Positions 8,237 to 16,974 of a stretch of 64,000 bases of DNA are shown here, one piece after another. The position numbers and the translations under genes are program-made. Origin of the DNA: Pigmentiphaga aceris (lineage in GTDB: Bacteria > Pseudomonadota > Gammaproteobacteria > Burkholderiales > Burkholderiaceae_B); NCBI RefSeq assembly GCF_008119665.1, contig NZ_CP043046.1, forward strand, positions 372,001 through 436,000. Reading direction: 5' to 3'. The notes below the pieces were generated by a model. That model did not search any database. It had not been told where the DNA came from and saw nothing but the letters and a program-made list of their open reading frames with translations. How positions within the stretch are numbered: the first letter of the stretch is position 1; every line of letters begins with the position of its first letter.

Positions 8237-10203
8237 GCTGCTTCCCGCTGTACGCCTACGGTTTTCACGGTACGGATCGGCAGGTCCGCCGAGATCGAGC
8301 CGGTACGGCCGTCCTCGAACTTCACCTGCGTCTCGATGAACTGATGGGTCTTGCCCGTGTAGAGCGCATCGACCAGCACCGCGTACTTCTGGTTGATGAA
8401 GCCACGGCGCACCTTGCGGGTACGGGTCAGTTCGTCGTCATCGGGGTCCAGCTCCTTGTGCAGGATCAGGAAGCGATGCAGCTGTGAACTGGCCAGCAAG
8501 GGGTCGCGCGCCAAGTCGGCATTGACCTGTTCCACGCAGTCCGCGATCAGTTCGTACACTTCGGGTTTGGATGCCAGGTCGGTGTAGCCCGCATACGGCA
8601 GCCCACGGCGCTCGGCCCAGTTGCCCACCGCTTCCACGTCGATGTTGATGAAGGCGGTGGCTTCATTGCGGTCAGCGCCGAAGGCCACGGCTTCCTTGAT
8701 GAACGGGAAGAACTTCAGCTTGTTCTCGATGTACTTGGGCGCGAACATCGCGCCGCTGGCGAGCTTGCCCACGTCTTTGGCGCGGTCAATGATCTTCACG
8801 TCGCCATCGGCGTCGACGAAGCCTGCATCCCCCGTGCGGAACCAGCCGTCGGCGTCCTTCACTTCAGCCGTGGCAGCGGGGTTGCGGTAGTACTCCTTGA
8901 ACAGGCCCGGGCTTTTCACCAGGATTTCGCCCGCTTCGGAAATCTTGATTTCCACGCCATCGGTCGGGGGACCAACCGTGTCGGCCTTCACCTGACCGTT
9001 CTTCTGAATGCAGACAAAAACTGAAGTTTCCGTCGAGCCGTACAGCTGCTTCAGGTTGATGCCAATGGACCGGTAGAACACGAACAGGTCCGGGCCGATG
9101 GCTTCGCCTGCGGTGTAGGCCACGCGCACGCGGTTCATGCCCAGCGCGTTGCGCAAGGGACCGTAGACCATCAGGTTGCCCAGCGCGTAGTGAATGCGGT
9201 CGCCCATGCCGACCGGCTTGCCGTCCAGGATGTCGGTGCCGACCTTGCGCGCCACGCCCATGAAGTGGTGGAACATCTTGCGCTTGATCAGGCCCGCGTC
9301 TTCCATGCGGATGGTGACCTGCGTCAGCAGCGCTTCCAGCACGCGCGGCGGCGCGAAGTAGTAGGTCGGGCCGATGGCGCGCATGTCGATGTCGACGGTT
9401 TCGGGCGACTCGGGGCAATTCACCGTGAAGCCCGTGACCAGCGGCTGGATGTAGGAAAAGATGTTCTGGCCGATCCAGGCGGGTGGCAGGTAGGCCAGCA
9501 CGTCTTCGCGGTCGGTCAGGCCTTCCAGGCGTTCGCAGGCACGTGCCCGGCCGATCAGCGCGTCGTGGGTCAGCACCACGCCCTTGGCCTTGCCGGTGGT
9601 GCCCGAGGTGTACAGCATGGCGGCGGTGTCGTCCGACTTGCCAGCGGCCACGGCGTCATCGAACAGGCCCGGGTGGGACGCGTCGTATTCCTTGCCCAGC
9701 GTTTCCAGCTGGTCAAGCGACAGCAGGGCCGGGTCGGTGTAGTGGCGCATGCCGCGCGGGTCGTCGTAGACCACGGTCTTCAGGCTGGGCGCCTGTTCCA
9801 TGATCTCGAACATCTTGTCGACCTGTTCCTGGTCTTCCACCACCGCAATGCGCACCTCGGCGTCTTGCAGCACGTAGACCATTTCCTGGGCGACGGCGTC
9901 CTGGTACAAGGGGATCGGAATGGCGCCGAGCGACTGCGCGGCCATCATCGTCCAGTACAGGCGCGGGCGGTTTTCGCCGATCACGGCAACGTGGTCGCCG
10001 CGGACCACGCCCTTGGCCGCCAGGCCGCAGGCAATGGTACGTACGCGGGCGGCAGATTCGGCCCAGGACCAGGTTTGCCAGATGCCCAGGTCTTTCTCGC
10101 GGATCGCGGGGCGATCGGGGCGGTTGCGGGCATGCGAAAGCAGCAGCCGGGGCAGGGTGTCCGCAGATGCTGCGGCGGCGTTGCGCGAATCGGGCTGGGC
10201 CAC
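8233..10203 (-). CDS. Long-chain-type acyl-CoA synthetase (AMP-forming)
   Basis: Activates a carboxylic acid to its CoA ester via an acyl-adenylate. The ATP loop YTSGTTGKAKGVVLTH is at about residues 198-213. QLYGSTET (A5 motif) and GWFRTGDAGFVDADGDVKIIDRAKD (A7/A8) follow in the right order. A GTG start at 10203 is chosen because AGGAG sits five bases upstream; this gives 656 residues, whereas a TTG 39 bases further up lacks a good site. It is the first gene of the Liv-type operon, overlapping livG by four bases, so import and CoA activation are probably coupled. It belongs to the large FadD15/long-chain group; chain length and substrate are not determinable here. Confidence 0.9.
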   Translation of the reverse strand: MAQPDSRNAAAASADTLPRLLLSHARNRPDRPAIREKDLGIWQTWSWAESAARVRTIACGLAAKGVVRGDHVAVIGENRPRLYWTMMAAQSLGAIPIPLYQDAVAQEMVYVLQDAEVRIAVVEDQEQVDKMFEIMEQAPSLKTVVYDDPRGMRHYTDPALLSLDQLETLGKEYDASHPGLFDDAVAAGKSDDTAAMLYTSGTTGKAKGVVLTHDALIGRARACERLEGLTDREDVLAYLPPAWIGQNIFSYIQPLVTGFTVNCPESPETVDIDMRAIGPTYYFAPPRVLEALLTQVTIRMEDAGLIKRKMFHHFMGVARKVGTDILDGKPVGMGDRIHYALGNLMVYGPLRNALGMNRVRVAYTAGEAIGPDLFVFYRSIGINLKQLYGSTETSVFVCIQKNGQVKADTVGPPTDGVEIKISEAGEILVKSPGLFKEYYRNPAATAEVKDADGWFRTGDAGFVDADGDVKIIDRAKDVGKLASGAMFAPKYIENKLKFFPFIKEAVAFGADRNEATAFINIDVEAVGNWAERRGLPYAGYTDLASKPEVYELIADCVEQVNADLARDPLLASSQLHRFLILHKELDPDDDELTRTRKVRRGFINQKYAVLVDALYTGKTHQFIETQVKFEDGRTGSISADLPIRTVKTVGVQREAA

Positions 10204-10377
10204 GTGATCTCCTGCGATATCGTTATCCGGCTTGGGCGGCAAGTCGCCCTGTGTCCGGTACGTTCGTCATTTCTTTTTTGCGCTGTCATGCACCCGTATT
10301 GCGCGTTCGAAAACCCGGTCACGGAAGCTGACAAGCTGCTTGGTTGCGGTAAGGTAGCGAGTCGCTGGCACACCAAC

Positions 10378-10393
10378 TGTCGCGGAAACGACA
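10378..10393. promoter_or_regulatory. Crp/Fnr-type operator candidate
   Basis: A perfect inverted repeat TGTCG-N6-CGACA has the geometry of a Crp/Fnr site (TGTGA-N6-TCACA) but different bases. It lies 61-76 bases upstream of the Crp/Fnr regulator gene and within the divergent promoter region of the CoA-ligase/Liv operon. It could serve either or both. Confidence 0.45.
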
Positions 10394-10453
10394 ATCGGCG
10401 ACAAAGGCCGGGTAAACGACAGGTCTGTAAAACCCTTGAGCGATAAAGGATCG

Positions 10454-11128
10454 ATGAGCTGGTTTGACGAGACAAAAGTGGCATCCAGCTGGCCAGCCCT
10501 GCTGACAGCGCCGCAACGCGACCGCGTGCGGCGTGACGTTGCCATCCATCAGGTACCGGCCGGCACGGTGATCGGCCGCAAAGGCGATCGCGCCGACAGC
10601 TGGTTGGGCGTGGTCGACGGCTTGCTGAAGATTTCGGTGGTCAGCATCGACGGCAAGTCCGTCAGCTTCACCGGCGTGCGTGACGGCGGCTGGTTCGGCG
10701 AGGGAACCTTGCTGAAAGATGAGCCACTCAAATATGACATCGTGGCGCTGCGCGACTCCACCCTGGCCCGGATGCCGCGCGCGACTTTCGAATGGCTGCT
10801 GGAAAACAGCATTGGCTTCAATCGTTATCTGCTGGATCAATTCAATGAACGGCTGGGCCAGTTCATTGGCATGATCGAGAACGAACGCCTGCTCGGGCCG
10901 GACACGCGGCTGGCCCGTTGTCTGAGCGGCCTGTGCAATCCGATTCTGTATCCGGGCTCTGACCTGCGTATTGAAATTACGCAGGAAGAGCTTGGCTATC
11001 TCGCTGGCGTGTCGCGTCAGCGGGTCAACCAGGCGTTGCACAAGCTCGAAAACGTCGGGCTGGTGCGCGTCGAGTACGGGGCGGTCTGGGTTACCGACCT
11101 GGCTGGACTGGGGAGCTACGATGGGTGA
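10454..11128 (+). CDS. Crp/Fnr family transcriptional regulator
   Basis: 224 residues. An N-terminal cyclic-nucleotide-binding-like domain (about 10-130) contains VPAGTVIGRKGDRADSWLGVVDGLLKI and GWFGEGTLLKDEP. A C-terminal winged helix (about 150-220) contains ITQEELGYLAGVSRQRVNQALHKLE. The ATG at 10454 follows AAAGGA. There is no Fnr-type N-terminal Cys cluster, so oxygen sensing through Fe-S is unlikely. The recognition helix keeps Arg at the CRP Arg180 position but has Gln where CRP has Glu181 and Arg185. The gene diverges from the Liv/CoA-ligase operon and overlaps the next gene by 8 bases. The effector is unknown. Confidence 0.9.
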   Translation: MSWFDETKVASSWPALLTAPQRDRVRRDVAIHQVPAGTVIGRKGDRADSWLGVVDGLLKISVVSIDGKSVSFTGVRDGGWFGEGTLLKDEPLKYDIVALRDSTLARMPRATFEWLLENSIGFNRYLLDQFNERLGQFIGMIENERLLGPDTRLARCLSGLCNPILYPGSDLRIEITQEELGYLAGVSRQRVNQALHKLENVGLVRVEYGAVWVTDLAGLGSYDG

Positions 11129-12164
11129 TCAAAGCGAAAACCGGGCGGCGGTCGCCCCGGGTGTGGTGCCGGCCGGTACCCGCCGTGTTGGTGTCGAGCC
11201 CTTTGCCTGCGCTGCGTTGATCCGCGAGATCGGCCGGGGCAAGGATGGGTCGAAGTCCTTGCCGCGCGATCAGGCTGAAACCCTGATGGCTGCCATGCTG
11301 GACGGTCAGGTCAATGACCTGGAACTCGGTGGCATTTTGCTGGCGCTGCGCATGAAGGGCGAGCAGCACACCGAGATTGCCGGTTTCCTGGATGCCATCG
11401 AGGCGCGCATGCGCCGGGTGACGGCACCGGGCGCACCGGTGGTGGTCATTCCCACTTATAACGGTGCCCGGCATGCCGCCAACCTGGTGCCCTTGCTGGC
11501 CGGCCTGCTGGCCAAGCGCGGCATTCCGGTCTTGCTGCACGGCCAGGCCAGCGATCCGCTGGCGCAAGGGGCAGGAAGCAATGTCAGCCGCGTGACCACG
11601 GCTTCCATTCTGGAAAAAATGGGGATCGAGGCGTCTGCGAACGTCTACAAGGCCGAAGACGCCTTGCACGATCGTCTGCTGGCATACCTGCCGCTGGATG
11701 TGGTGAGCGCGCCGCTGGCACGCCTGATCAGCCTGCGTCGCATTCTGGGGGTGCGCAATGTGTCGCACACCTTGGTGAAGCTGGTGTGCCCGGTGGCGGG
11801 GCCGGCTTTGCTGTTGTCTGCATATACCCACCCTGAATTCGGCAGCATGCTCAACGAGCTGTTCGCCGAGCGCGGCACGGCTGCCTTGCTGATGCGCGCA
11901 ACCGAAGGCGAGGCGGTGATCAACGTGCGCCGCAGTCAGGAAGTGTTGCGCTGGCGCGGTGGCCAGGTCGAGACCCTGGCCGAACGTGCGCCGACGGCTG
12001 CGGCCGAGTTGCCCGAACTGCCCCCGCGCGATGCCGAGAGCACGGCCGTGTGGACCAAGGCGGTGTTGGCGGGGGATATTCCCGCCCCTGAATCCTTGGT
12101 GGCGCAGTGCGACATGATCGAGGAATCGCTGGGCCTGCTGGACCGGCGCAAGGGGGCGCGATGA
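11121..12164 (+). CDS. ybiB: YbiB-like protein (anthranilate phosphoribosyltransferase fold)
   Basis: 347 residues. It resembles E. coli YbiB/TrpD2: it has the TrpD-type helical N-terminal domain (LPRDQAETLMAAMLDGQVNDLELGGILLALRMKGE) and a core starting VVVIPTYNGARHAANLVPLLAGLLAKRGIPVLLHG. YbiB proteins keep the glycosyltransferase fold but are reported to bind nucleic acids rather than make phosphoribosyl anthranilate. The ATG at 11121 lies inside the end of the Crp/Fnr gene, and the stop overlaps the next start (ATGA), so three genes are translationally coupled. Confidence 0.82.
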   Translation: MGDQSENRAAVAPGVVPAGTRRVGVEPFACAALIREIGRGKDGSKSLPRDQAETLMAAMLDGQVNDLELGGILLALRMKGEQHTEIAGFLDAIEARMRRVTAPGAPVVVIPTYNGARHAANLVPLLAGLLAKRGIPVLLHGQASDPLAQGAGSNVSRVTTASILEKMGIEASANVYKAEDALHDRLLAYLPLDVVSAPLARLISLRRILGVRNVSHTLVKLVCPVAGPALLLSAYTHPEFGSMLNELFAERGTAALLMRATEGEAVINVRRSQEVLRWRGGQVETLAERAPTAAAELPELPPRDAESTAVWTKAVLAGDIPAPESLVAQCDMIEESLGLLDRRKGAR

Positions 12165-12601
12165 GCGCAGATATTGACGGTGGCAAGCCCACGCTGGCGG
12201 ACGGTGGGGCAATTCCCCCCGCCACCGGCTGGCCCGATGCCACCGCCTTGGTGCTGTTTGCGCACGGCGCGCGCGATCCGCGTTGGGCCGAGCCGTTGAA
12301 CCGTCTGGCCGATGTGGTGCGCGCCCAGCGGCCGGATGTCGCGGTCGTGACGGCATTCCTAGAATTGATGCAGCCTGATCTGCCTGCGGTATTGGACGGC
12401 TTGGCGGCGGACGGTCATGTGCATGTCAACCTGATGCCGGTATTCTGGTCTGCGGGCGGCCATGTGATTCGTGATTTACCTGTATTGATCGCGGATTCCC
12501 GCCTGCGTAATCCGGGTTTGAACGTGGCGGTGCTGCCGGTATTGTCTGAATTGCCCGGCGTGCTGGATGCCGTCGCCCGGGCCGCCTGGCCGGCTGCCTG
12601 A
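12161..12601 (+). CDS. cbiX: CbiX/SirB-like sirohydrochlorin chelatase domain protein
   Basis: 146 residues, one CbiX-type half-domain (single-domain members are about 120-145 residues). ALVLFAHGARDPRWAEPLNRLADVV includes the conserved His of class II chelatases; FLELMQPDLPAVLDGLAADGHVHVNLMPVFWSAGGHVIRDLP holds the second conserved His region. Such proteins insert cobalt, iron or nickel into (siro)hydrochlorin. The N-terminal 25 residues are a low-complexity extension. It is coupled to ybiB by a four-base overlap. Which metal it uses is not apparent. Confidence 0.78.
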   Translation: MSADIDGGKPTLADGGAIPPATGWPDATALVLFAHGARDPRWAEPLNRLADVVRAQRPDVAVVTAFLELMQPDLPAVLDGLAADGHVHVNLMPVFWSAGGHVIRDLPVLIADSRLRNPGLNVAVLPVLSELPGVLDAVARAAWPAA

Positions 12602-12675
12602 TGTACTTGGCTTGATCACTTGGGTTGATGCTTTTGGCTTGATGCATCTGATCTGATGCGTTCGGTCTGACGCCC
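12602..12675 (+). repeat. Degenerate short tandem repeat after cbiX-like gene
   Basis: The 75 bases after the stop codon consist of imperfect units around CTTGATGC/TTGGCTTGAT spaced about 10-15 bases. No coding potential is seen between this gene and the glutathione transferase gene at 12812. Confidence 0.45.
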
Positions 12676-12811
12676 TTTACCAAGCGCGCAACGCCAGGCC
12701 CACCACGGTTCTTTCCACTATCTGCACCTGCGTGCCCGTGGTCGGGCATGCCGGGTGCTGAGGCTTGCGCCTCGCCTATACACACCATCTACCCACCCAC
12801 GGGAGTACTGC

Positions 12812-13432
12812 ATGATCCGGATATGGGGACGCCTGAGTTCCATCAACGTGCAAAAAGTCGTCTGGACCGCCGTCGACCTGGAGCTTGATTTCACCCGTCT
12901 CGACGCCGGCGGCCCGTTTGGTGGCCTGGATACCCCGGAATACGGCCTGCTGAATCCGAACCGCTTGATCCCGGTATTGGAAGACGACGGGTTTGTGATG
13001 TGGGAATCGAACGCCATCGTGCGTTATCTGGCCGAGCGCTACGGCAAGAACAAGCTGTGGATCGACGCGCTGCCCGCGCGTGCCAAGGCCGATCGCTGGG
13101 TCGATTGGCAGGCGACGACCTTCGCCCCTTTGATGATGCCGGCGTTCATCGGTCTGGTGCGCACGCCCGAGGAAGAGCGCAACGAGCTGGCGATTGCCGA
13201 CTCCCTGGCGCAGTGCGGCTTGCTGATCAACATTCTGGAACGCGAGCTTGAGCAGCGCCCGTTCCTGGGTGGCGAGGAATTCTCGATTGCCGATATTGCA
13301 GTCGGCGCGCAGGTGCATCGCTGGTTCCACCTGCCGATCAACCGTGCCCCGTCGCCTGCGCTGCGCGCCTGGTATGACCGCATCATCCATCGTCCGGGTG
13401 CGGTGGCGGCGCTGGGACAGCCGGTGGCGTAA
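12812..13432 (+). CDS. Glutathione S-transferase family protein
   Basis: 206 residues, the normal GST length. The N-terminal thioredoxin-like domain (1-80) contains SSINVQKVVWTAVDLELDF, LNPNRLIPVLEDDGFVMWESNAIVRYLAERYG with the conserved cis-Pro and ES glutathione-binding pair. The all-helical C-terminal domain (90-200) includes RPFLGGEEFSIADIAVGAQVHRWF with the N-capping box. Catalysis probably uses Ser11 or a neighbouring residue. These enzymes conjugate or reduce electrophiles; the substrate is unknown. The ATG at 12812 is preceded by GGGAG. It appears monocistronic. Confidence 0.88.
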   Translation: MIRIWGRLSSINVQKVVWTAVDLELDFTRLDAGGPFGGLDTPEYGLLNPNRLIPVLEDDGFVMWESNAIVRYLAERYGKNKLWIDALPARAKADRWVDWQATTFAPLMMPAFIGLVRTPEEERNELAIADSLAQCGLLINILERELEQRPFLGGEEFSIADIAVGAQVHRWFHLPINRAPSPALRAWYDRIIHRPGAVAALGQPVA

Positions 13433-13511
13433 ACGGTAGTGGGAGTGTGTCTGAGCTTGCCTGAATCCGGCCGCGCTGCACGCTTGCGCGCGACGGGCGA
13501 CAATAGGACGG

Positions 13512-14195
13512 ATGGACAACCCCGCTTTCCTGTATCTCACTGGCGTCGGCGGCCAAGCCCCGATGCTGATCGCGCAAGCCCGTGGCAAGTTGCCGTTGCT
13601 GTGGCAGATTCTGCTGGCAGGCGGTGCGCCTGCTGCCGGGTCTGATCCGGCATCGCCTGTCATTGACGCAGTTGCTGCACCTGCACCCATCGCCGCAACG
13701 CATGGCAACGACGCGCCTCGCCTGACCAGCAACGCCGACGCGGCGCTGCTGCGTCTGCGCTGTGTGGTCGACTTCATCGCCAGTCATCCGGCCTTGCGTA
13801 CCCGGCCTTCCTTGGGCTGGGCCTTCGACGGTGCCTTGGCGTCGTTACGCGAAGCGGTAGCCGCGCAGCCCGGGCGAAGCTTTTCTGTCGGGCTGGAGGC
13901 GTTGTCGTGGATCAGCGATGCCACGCCCGCCACCTTCATCGAAGAATGCCGTGCGGACTGCAATGCCCGCTGGCGCATGCTGGCCGAGGCCATCAGCGCG
14001 CGCGACCACATGGCCTTGAGCCGTGCGCTGTACTTGGACGACCCTGACGATTGGCGCTATTGGGCGGACAGCTTCGGTTTCAGTACCTTGGCTGACCCCT
14101 ACTTCCACGGCCACATCACGCAGCCCGACGCGCCGCACCCGCTGGCCCCGTTGCCAAGGCGCAGCAGCTGGTGGCGCTGGTTCAATGCTGACTGA
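13512..14195 (+). CDS. Unrecognised 227-residue protein
   Basis: Starts at an ATG with AGGA upstream. No signal peptide or clear membrane helix is seen. The N-terminal part (1-45) is Gly/Ala-rich and moderately hydrophobic. Residues 80-200 look like a soluble helical domain (LRCVVDFIASHPALRTRP, FIEECRADCNARWRMLAEAISARDHMALSRALYLDDPDDWRYWADSFGF). The tail ends in Trp-rich SSWWRWFNAD. I do not recognise the family. It sits between the GST gene and the convergent TonB receptor gene, and its codon use matches its neighbours. Confidence 0.65.
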   Translation: MDNPAFLYLTGVGGQAPMLIAQARGKLPLLWQILLAGGAPAAGSDPASPVIDAVAAPAPIAATHGNDAPRLTSNADAALLRLRCVVDFIASHPALRTRPSLGWAFDGALASLREAVAAQPGRSFSVGLEALSWISDATPATFIEECRADCNARWRMLAEAISARDHMALSRALYLDDPDDWRYWADSFGFSTLADPYFHGHITQPDAPHPLAPLPRRSSWWRWFNAD

Positions 14196-14222
14196 TCAGC
14201 GCCAACCGATGCGCCTGTCGCC

Positions 14223-16658
14223 TTAGAACTGATAACGCGCCGTCAAGGTGATGGTGCGCGGCGCGCCGTAGTAGCACCAGATGGCGCTTTGGCAGACCGC
14301 GACGTATTCCTTGTCGAACAGGTTGCTGATGTTCAACTGCAGACGCCACTGGTTGATGTCGTAATGCGCTTGCGCATCCACAATCGCGTAGCCGCTGGTG
14401 CCCCACTGGTTGTAGGTATCGCCATAGTGCTTGCCCATGTAGCGCACTGCGCCTCCGAAGCCCAGGCGGGCCAGCGGGCCGGACTGGATGGTGTAGTCGG
14501 CACCCAGCGATGCCTGATGACGTGGCACCAGACGCAGTTGCTTGCCTTGCTCCAGCGGGTCGTTGCTTTCCTTGGCCTTGGCGTCGTTGAAAGCGTATGA
14601 ACCAATCAGCTTGAAGCCACGCGACACGTTCACACGTGCTTCGAATTCTGCACCGCGCACCTGCGTCTTGCCCTGCTGCACCGTGGCAAAGGCCACGTTC
14701 GGGTCCAGGGTCTGGGTGTTCTTCTGCGTCATGTTGTACACGGCTGCCGTGTACTGGTCGCTGCGTCCCTTGGGCTGGTATTTGACGCCGGCCTCAAGCT
14801 GGTCGCCCGTGGTGGCTTTGAACGGCTCGCCGCGTGCGGTCGCACCGATCACCGGCTGGAACGAACGCGAGTACGCGGCATACGGGGCAATGCCCGAGTC
14901 GAACACATAGTTCACGCCCACCCGGCCCGACCACGCGTTTTCTTTGGTGGTGGTCTGCGTGTTGGCAATGCGGTTGTCGGTGTTGGTGTCGCTCCAGTCG
15001 TGGCGCAGGCCCAGCGTGCCCACCCAGCGGCCGATGCGGATCTGGTCTTGCGCGTACACACCTAGCTGCTTCTGCGTCTGGTCGATGTGGTAGTTGTAGG
15101 CCGGGGTGACCAGTGGCGACTGTCCGTAGACCGGGTTGAAGATGTCCAGCGTGGGTGCACCCGCCGCAAAGCCGGATGCATAGTCATTACTCAAGCGGCT
15201 GTAGTCCAAACCGACCAGCAAGGTGTGCTTGAAGTCGCCGGTGGCGAAGCGCGTTTCCAGCTGGTTGTCGACGGTGAAGGCGCGTGAGTGTTCTTCCAGC
15301 GGATAGTAATAGCGATTCAGCGTGCGCAAGTCGGCTTGCAGGCCAAGCGTACCGATGGAATTGTGGTCCAGATCGACATTGGCCTGGCGCAGGTTCTGGC
15401 GGAAGGTCCAGTCTTCATTGATCCGGTGCTGCAACTCGTAGCCGACCGACTTGAATTCCTTGTCGTAGTTGTCGTAGCCCGGTTCTCCCGTGAACACCTT
15501 GGGCGAAATCTTGCCGTTCGGGTTGAAACGCGCCGTGCCTTCCGAAGGCAGGAAACCGCCGCCCAGCGCGGTTTCGCCTTTCTGGTAGCGCGCCAGGAAG
15601 GTCACCGAGGTGTCATTGGTGGCTTTCCAGGTCAGGCTGGGCGCAAAGAAATAGCGGTCATCTTTCACGTGGTCGATCTGCGTATCGCCCTTGCGCACCA
15701 GGCCGGTCACGCGATACAGCAGGCGTCCTTCGTCGTCGATCGGGCCGGAGAAATCGGCGGCGACTTGCTTCTGGTGGAAGCTGCCGGCCTGCACTTCGAT
15801 TTCGCGCAAGCGTTCCTCGGTGGGACGCTTGCTGACCACGTTGATCAGGCCACCCGGCGGCATGGCACCGTACAGACCGGATGACGGTCCTTTCAGCACC
15901 TCGATGCGTTCCAGGCCGTAAGGTTCGATGCGCGTGGCGCCGGTCCAGGTGCCATTGGGCAGCGGCAAGCCGTCCATGTAACGCGAGGGGTCGAAGCCGC
16001 GCACCAGCAGCCAGTCCGACCGTGAGTCGAAGCCGTACGAGCCGCCCACCACACCCGCGCTGTGCCACACCGCTTCCTCGATGCCGTGAATGCCGTAGTC
16101 CTGCATCTGCTCACGCGTGACGATGGAAATCGACTGCGGCGTCTCCAGAATGGGGGTATCGGTCTTGGTGGCCGTGGCGCTGCGCTTGGCTACGTAGCCA
16201 AGCACGGGGCCGACGGCCGTTTCATTGTCTACCGAAGCCGAGACATTCACGGCGGTCAGGGTGGCGGCGCTGGTTGCGGCCGAAGTCGGCGGCGCGCGAC
16301 GCAGCGAATAGCTGTTGCCCGCACCCGACGCGACTTCCAGACCCGTGCCCGCCACCAATCGCGACAAACCCTGGTCCACGGTGTAGCGGCCTTGCAAGCC
16401 CGCCGTGCTGCGGCCGGTGGTCAGCGACGCATCGACCGACAACAGCACACCGGCTTCCGCCGCGAACTGCGTCAGCGCATTGGCCAGCGGTCCTGCCCCG
16501 ATGTTGAATTCGCGCGCTGCGGGTGCGGTCTGTGCCTGGGTCACACTCGCGGTTGCCGCCAGCAAAGGCAGGCCAAGAAACGCGGCGCGCAAGGCCAGCG
16601 TCAGTGCACGCGGGGCAAGGTGCCGCGTGCGCGGCGAATTCGATCGGAAGGACGGCAT
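14223..16658 (-). CDS. TonB-dependent siderophore receptor with N-terminal signalling domain
   Basis: 811 residues. The signal peptide covers about residues 1-43 (ending TASVTQAQ). A secretin/TonB N-terminal (STN) domain spans about 48-105 (FNIGAGPLANALTQFAAEAGVLLSVD). The plug follows with TPQSISIVTREQMQDYG and RIEVLKGPSSGLYGAMPPGGLINVVSKRP. A 22-strand barrel ends in aromatic ITLTARYQF. The STN domain marks it as a transducing receptor that signals to FecR and FecI, which are encoded upstream on the same strand. It imports a ferric siderophore across the outer membrane using TonB. The siderophore is not identifiable; the layout resembles FoxA/FpvA/FhuE relatives. Confidence 0.93.
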   Translation of the reverse strand: MPSFRSNSPRTRHLAPRALTLALRAAFLGLPLLAATASVTQAQTAPAAREFNIGAGPLANALTQFAAEAGVLLSVDASLTTGRSTAGLQGRYTVDQGLSRLVAGTGLEVASGAGNSYSLRRAPPTSAATSAATLTAVNVSASVDNETAVGPVLGYVAKRSATATKTDTPILETPQSISIVTREQMQDYGIHGIEEAVWHSAGVVGGSYGFDSRSDWLLVRGFDPSRYMDGLPLPNGTWTGATRIEPYGLERIEVLKGPSSGLYGAMPPGGLINVVSKRPTEERLREIEVQAGSFHQKQVAADFSGPIDDEGRLLYRVTGLVRKGDTQIDHVKDDRYFFAPSLTWKATNDTSVTFLARYQKGETALGGGFLPSEGTARFNPNGKISPKVFTGEPGYDNYDKEFKSVGYELQHRINEDWTFRQNLRQANVDLDHNSIGTLGLQADLRTLNRYYYPLEEHSRAFTVDNQLETRFATGDFKHTLLVGLDYSRLSNDYASGFAAGAPTLDIFNPVYGQSPLVTPAYNYHIDQTQKQLGVYAQDQIRIGRWVGTLGLRHDWSDTNTDNRIANTQTTTKENAWSGRVGVNYVFDSGIAPYAAYSRSFQPVIGATARGEPFKATTGDQLEAGVKYQPKGRSDQYTAAVYNMTQKNTQTLDPNVAFATVQQGKTQVRGAEFEARVNVSRGFKLIGSYAFNDAKAKESNDPLEQGKQLRLVPRHQASLGADYTIQSGPLARLGFGGAVRYMGKHYGDTYNQWGTSGYAIVDAQAHYDINQWRLQLNISNLFDKEYVAVCQSAIWCYYGAPRTITLTARYQF

Positions 16659-16974
16659 GGTGAGCCTCGATGACGGAGGATTGTGAAGGTGTCTTCCGTA
16701 TTGCCAATCGAGATGCTTGAAGCGGAACCGGCGTTACAAATTAGTCGGTAGCTTTGACGAGAATGATTACTCGAGGTGTGCATCGGCACCAAGATTCATG
16801 ATCCGAATGCCTCTGTTGTTGCCGCATTTTTTGCCGGTTCATTTTGGTTTTCAAGTCTTTGTTCTAAAAAGAAAAAACCCGATTACGTCGAAAATTCTTG
16901 CCGCTTGTTTTGCCGGTTTTTTTCCAGACATTCACCGCTGTTTCGTGCCGAAAATCACAAGGCAACTTCGGTGA
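16659..16974. other. AT-rich gap between fecR-like and receptor genes
   Basis: 316 bases with no convincing gene. It is clearly more AT-rich than its surroundings, with A and T runs around 16830-16930. GAGAATGATTACTC at 16759-16772 resembles one half of a Fur box and lies about 100 bases upstream of the receptor start, so it may be part of a second iron-regulated promoter. Confidence 0.4.

Noticed and set aside
9190..10446. 418-codon open frame antisense to the acyl-CoA synthetase
   Set aside because: High-GC shadow: the opposite strand carries a full adenylate-enzyme motif set; the antisense product is His/Gly/Arg-rich without family features.
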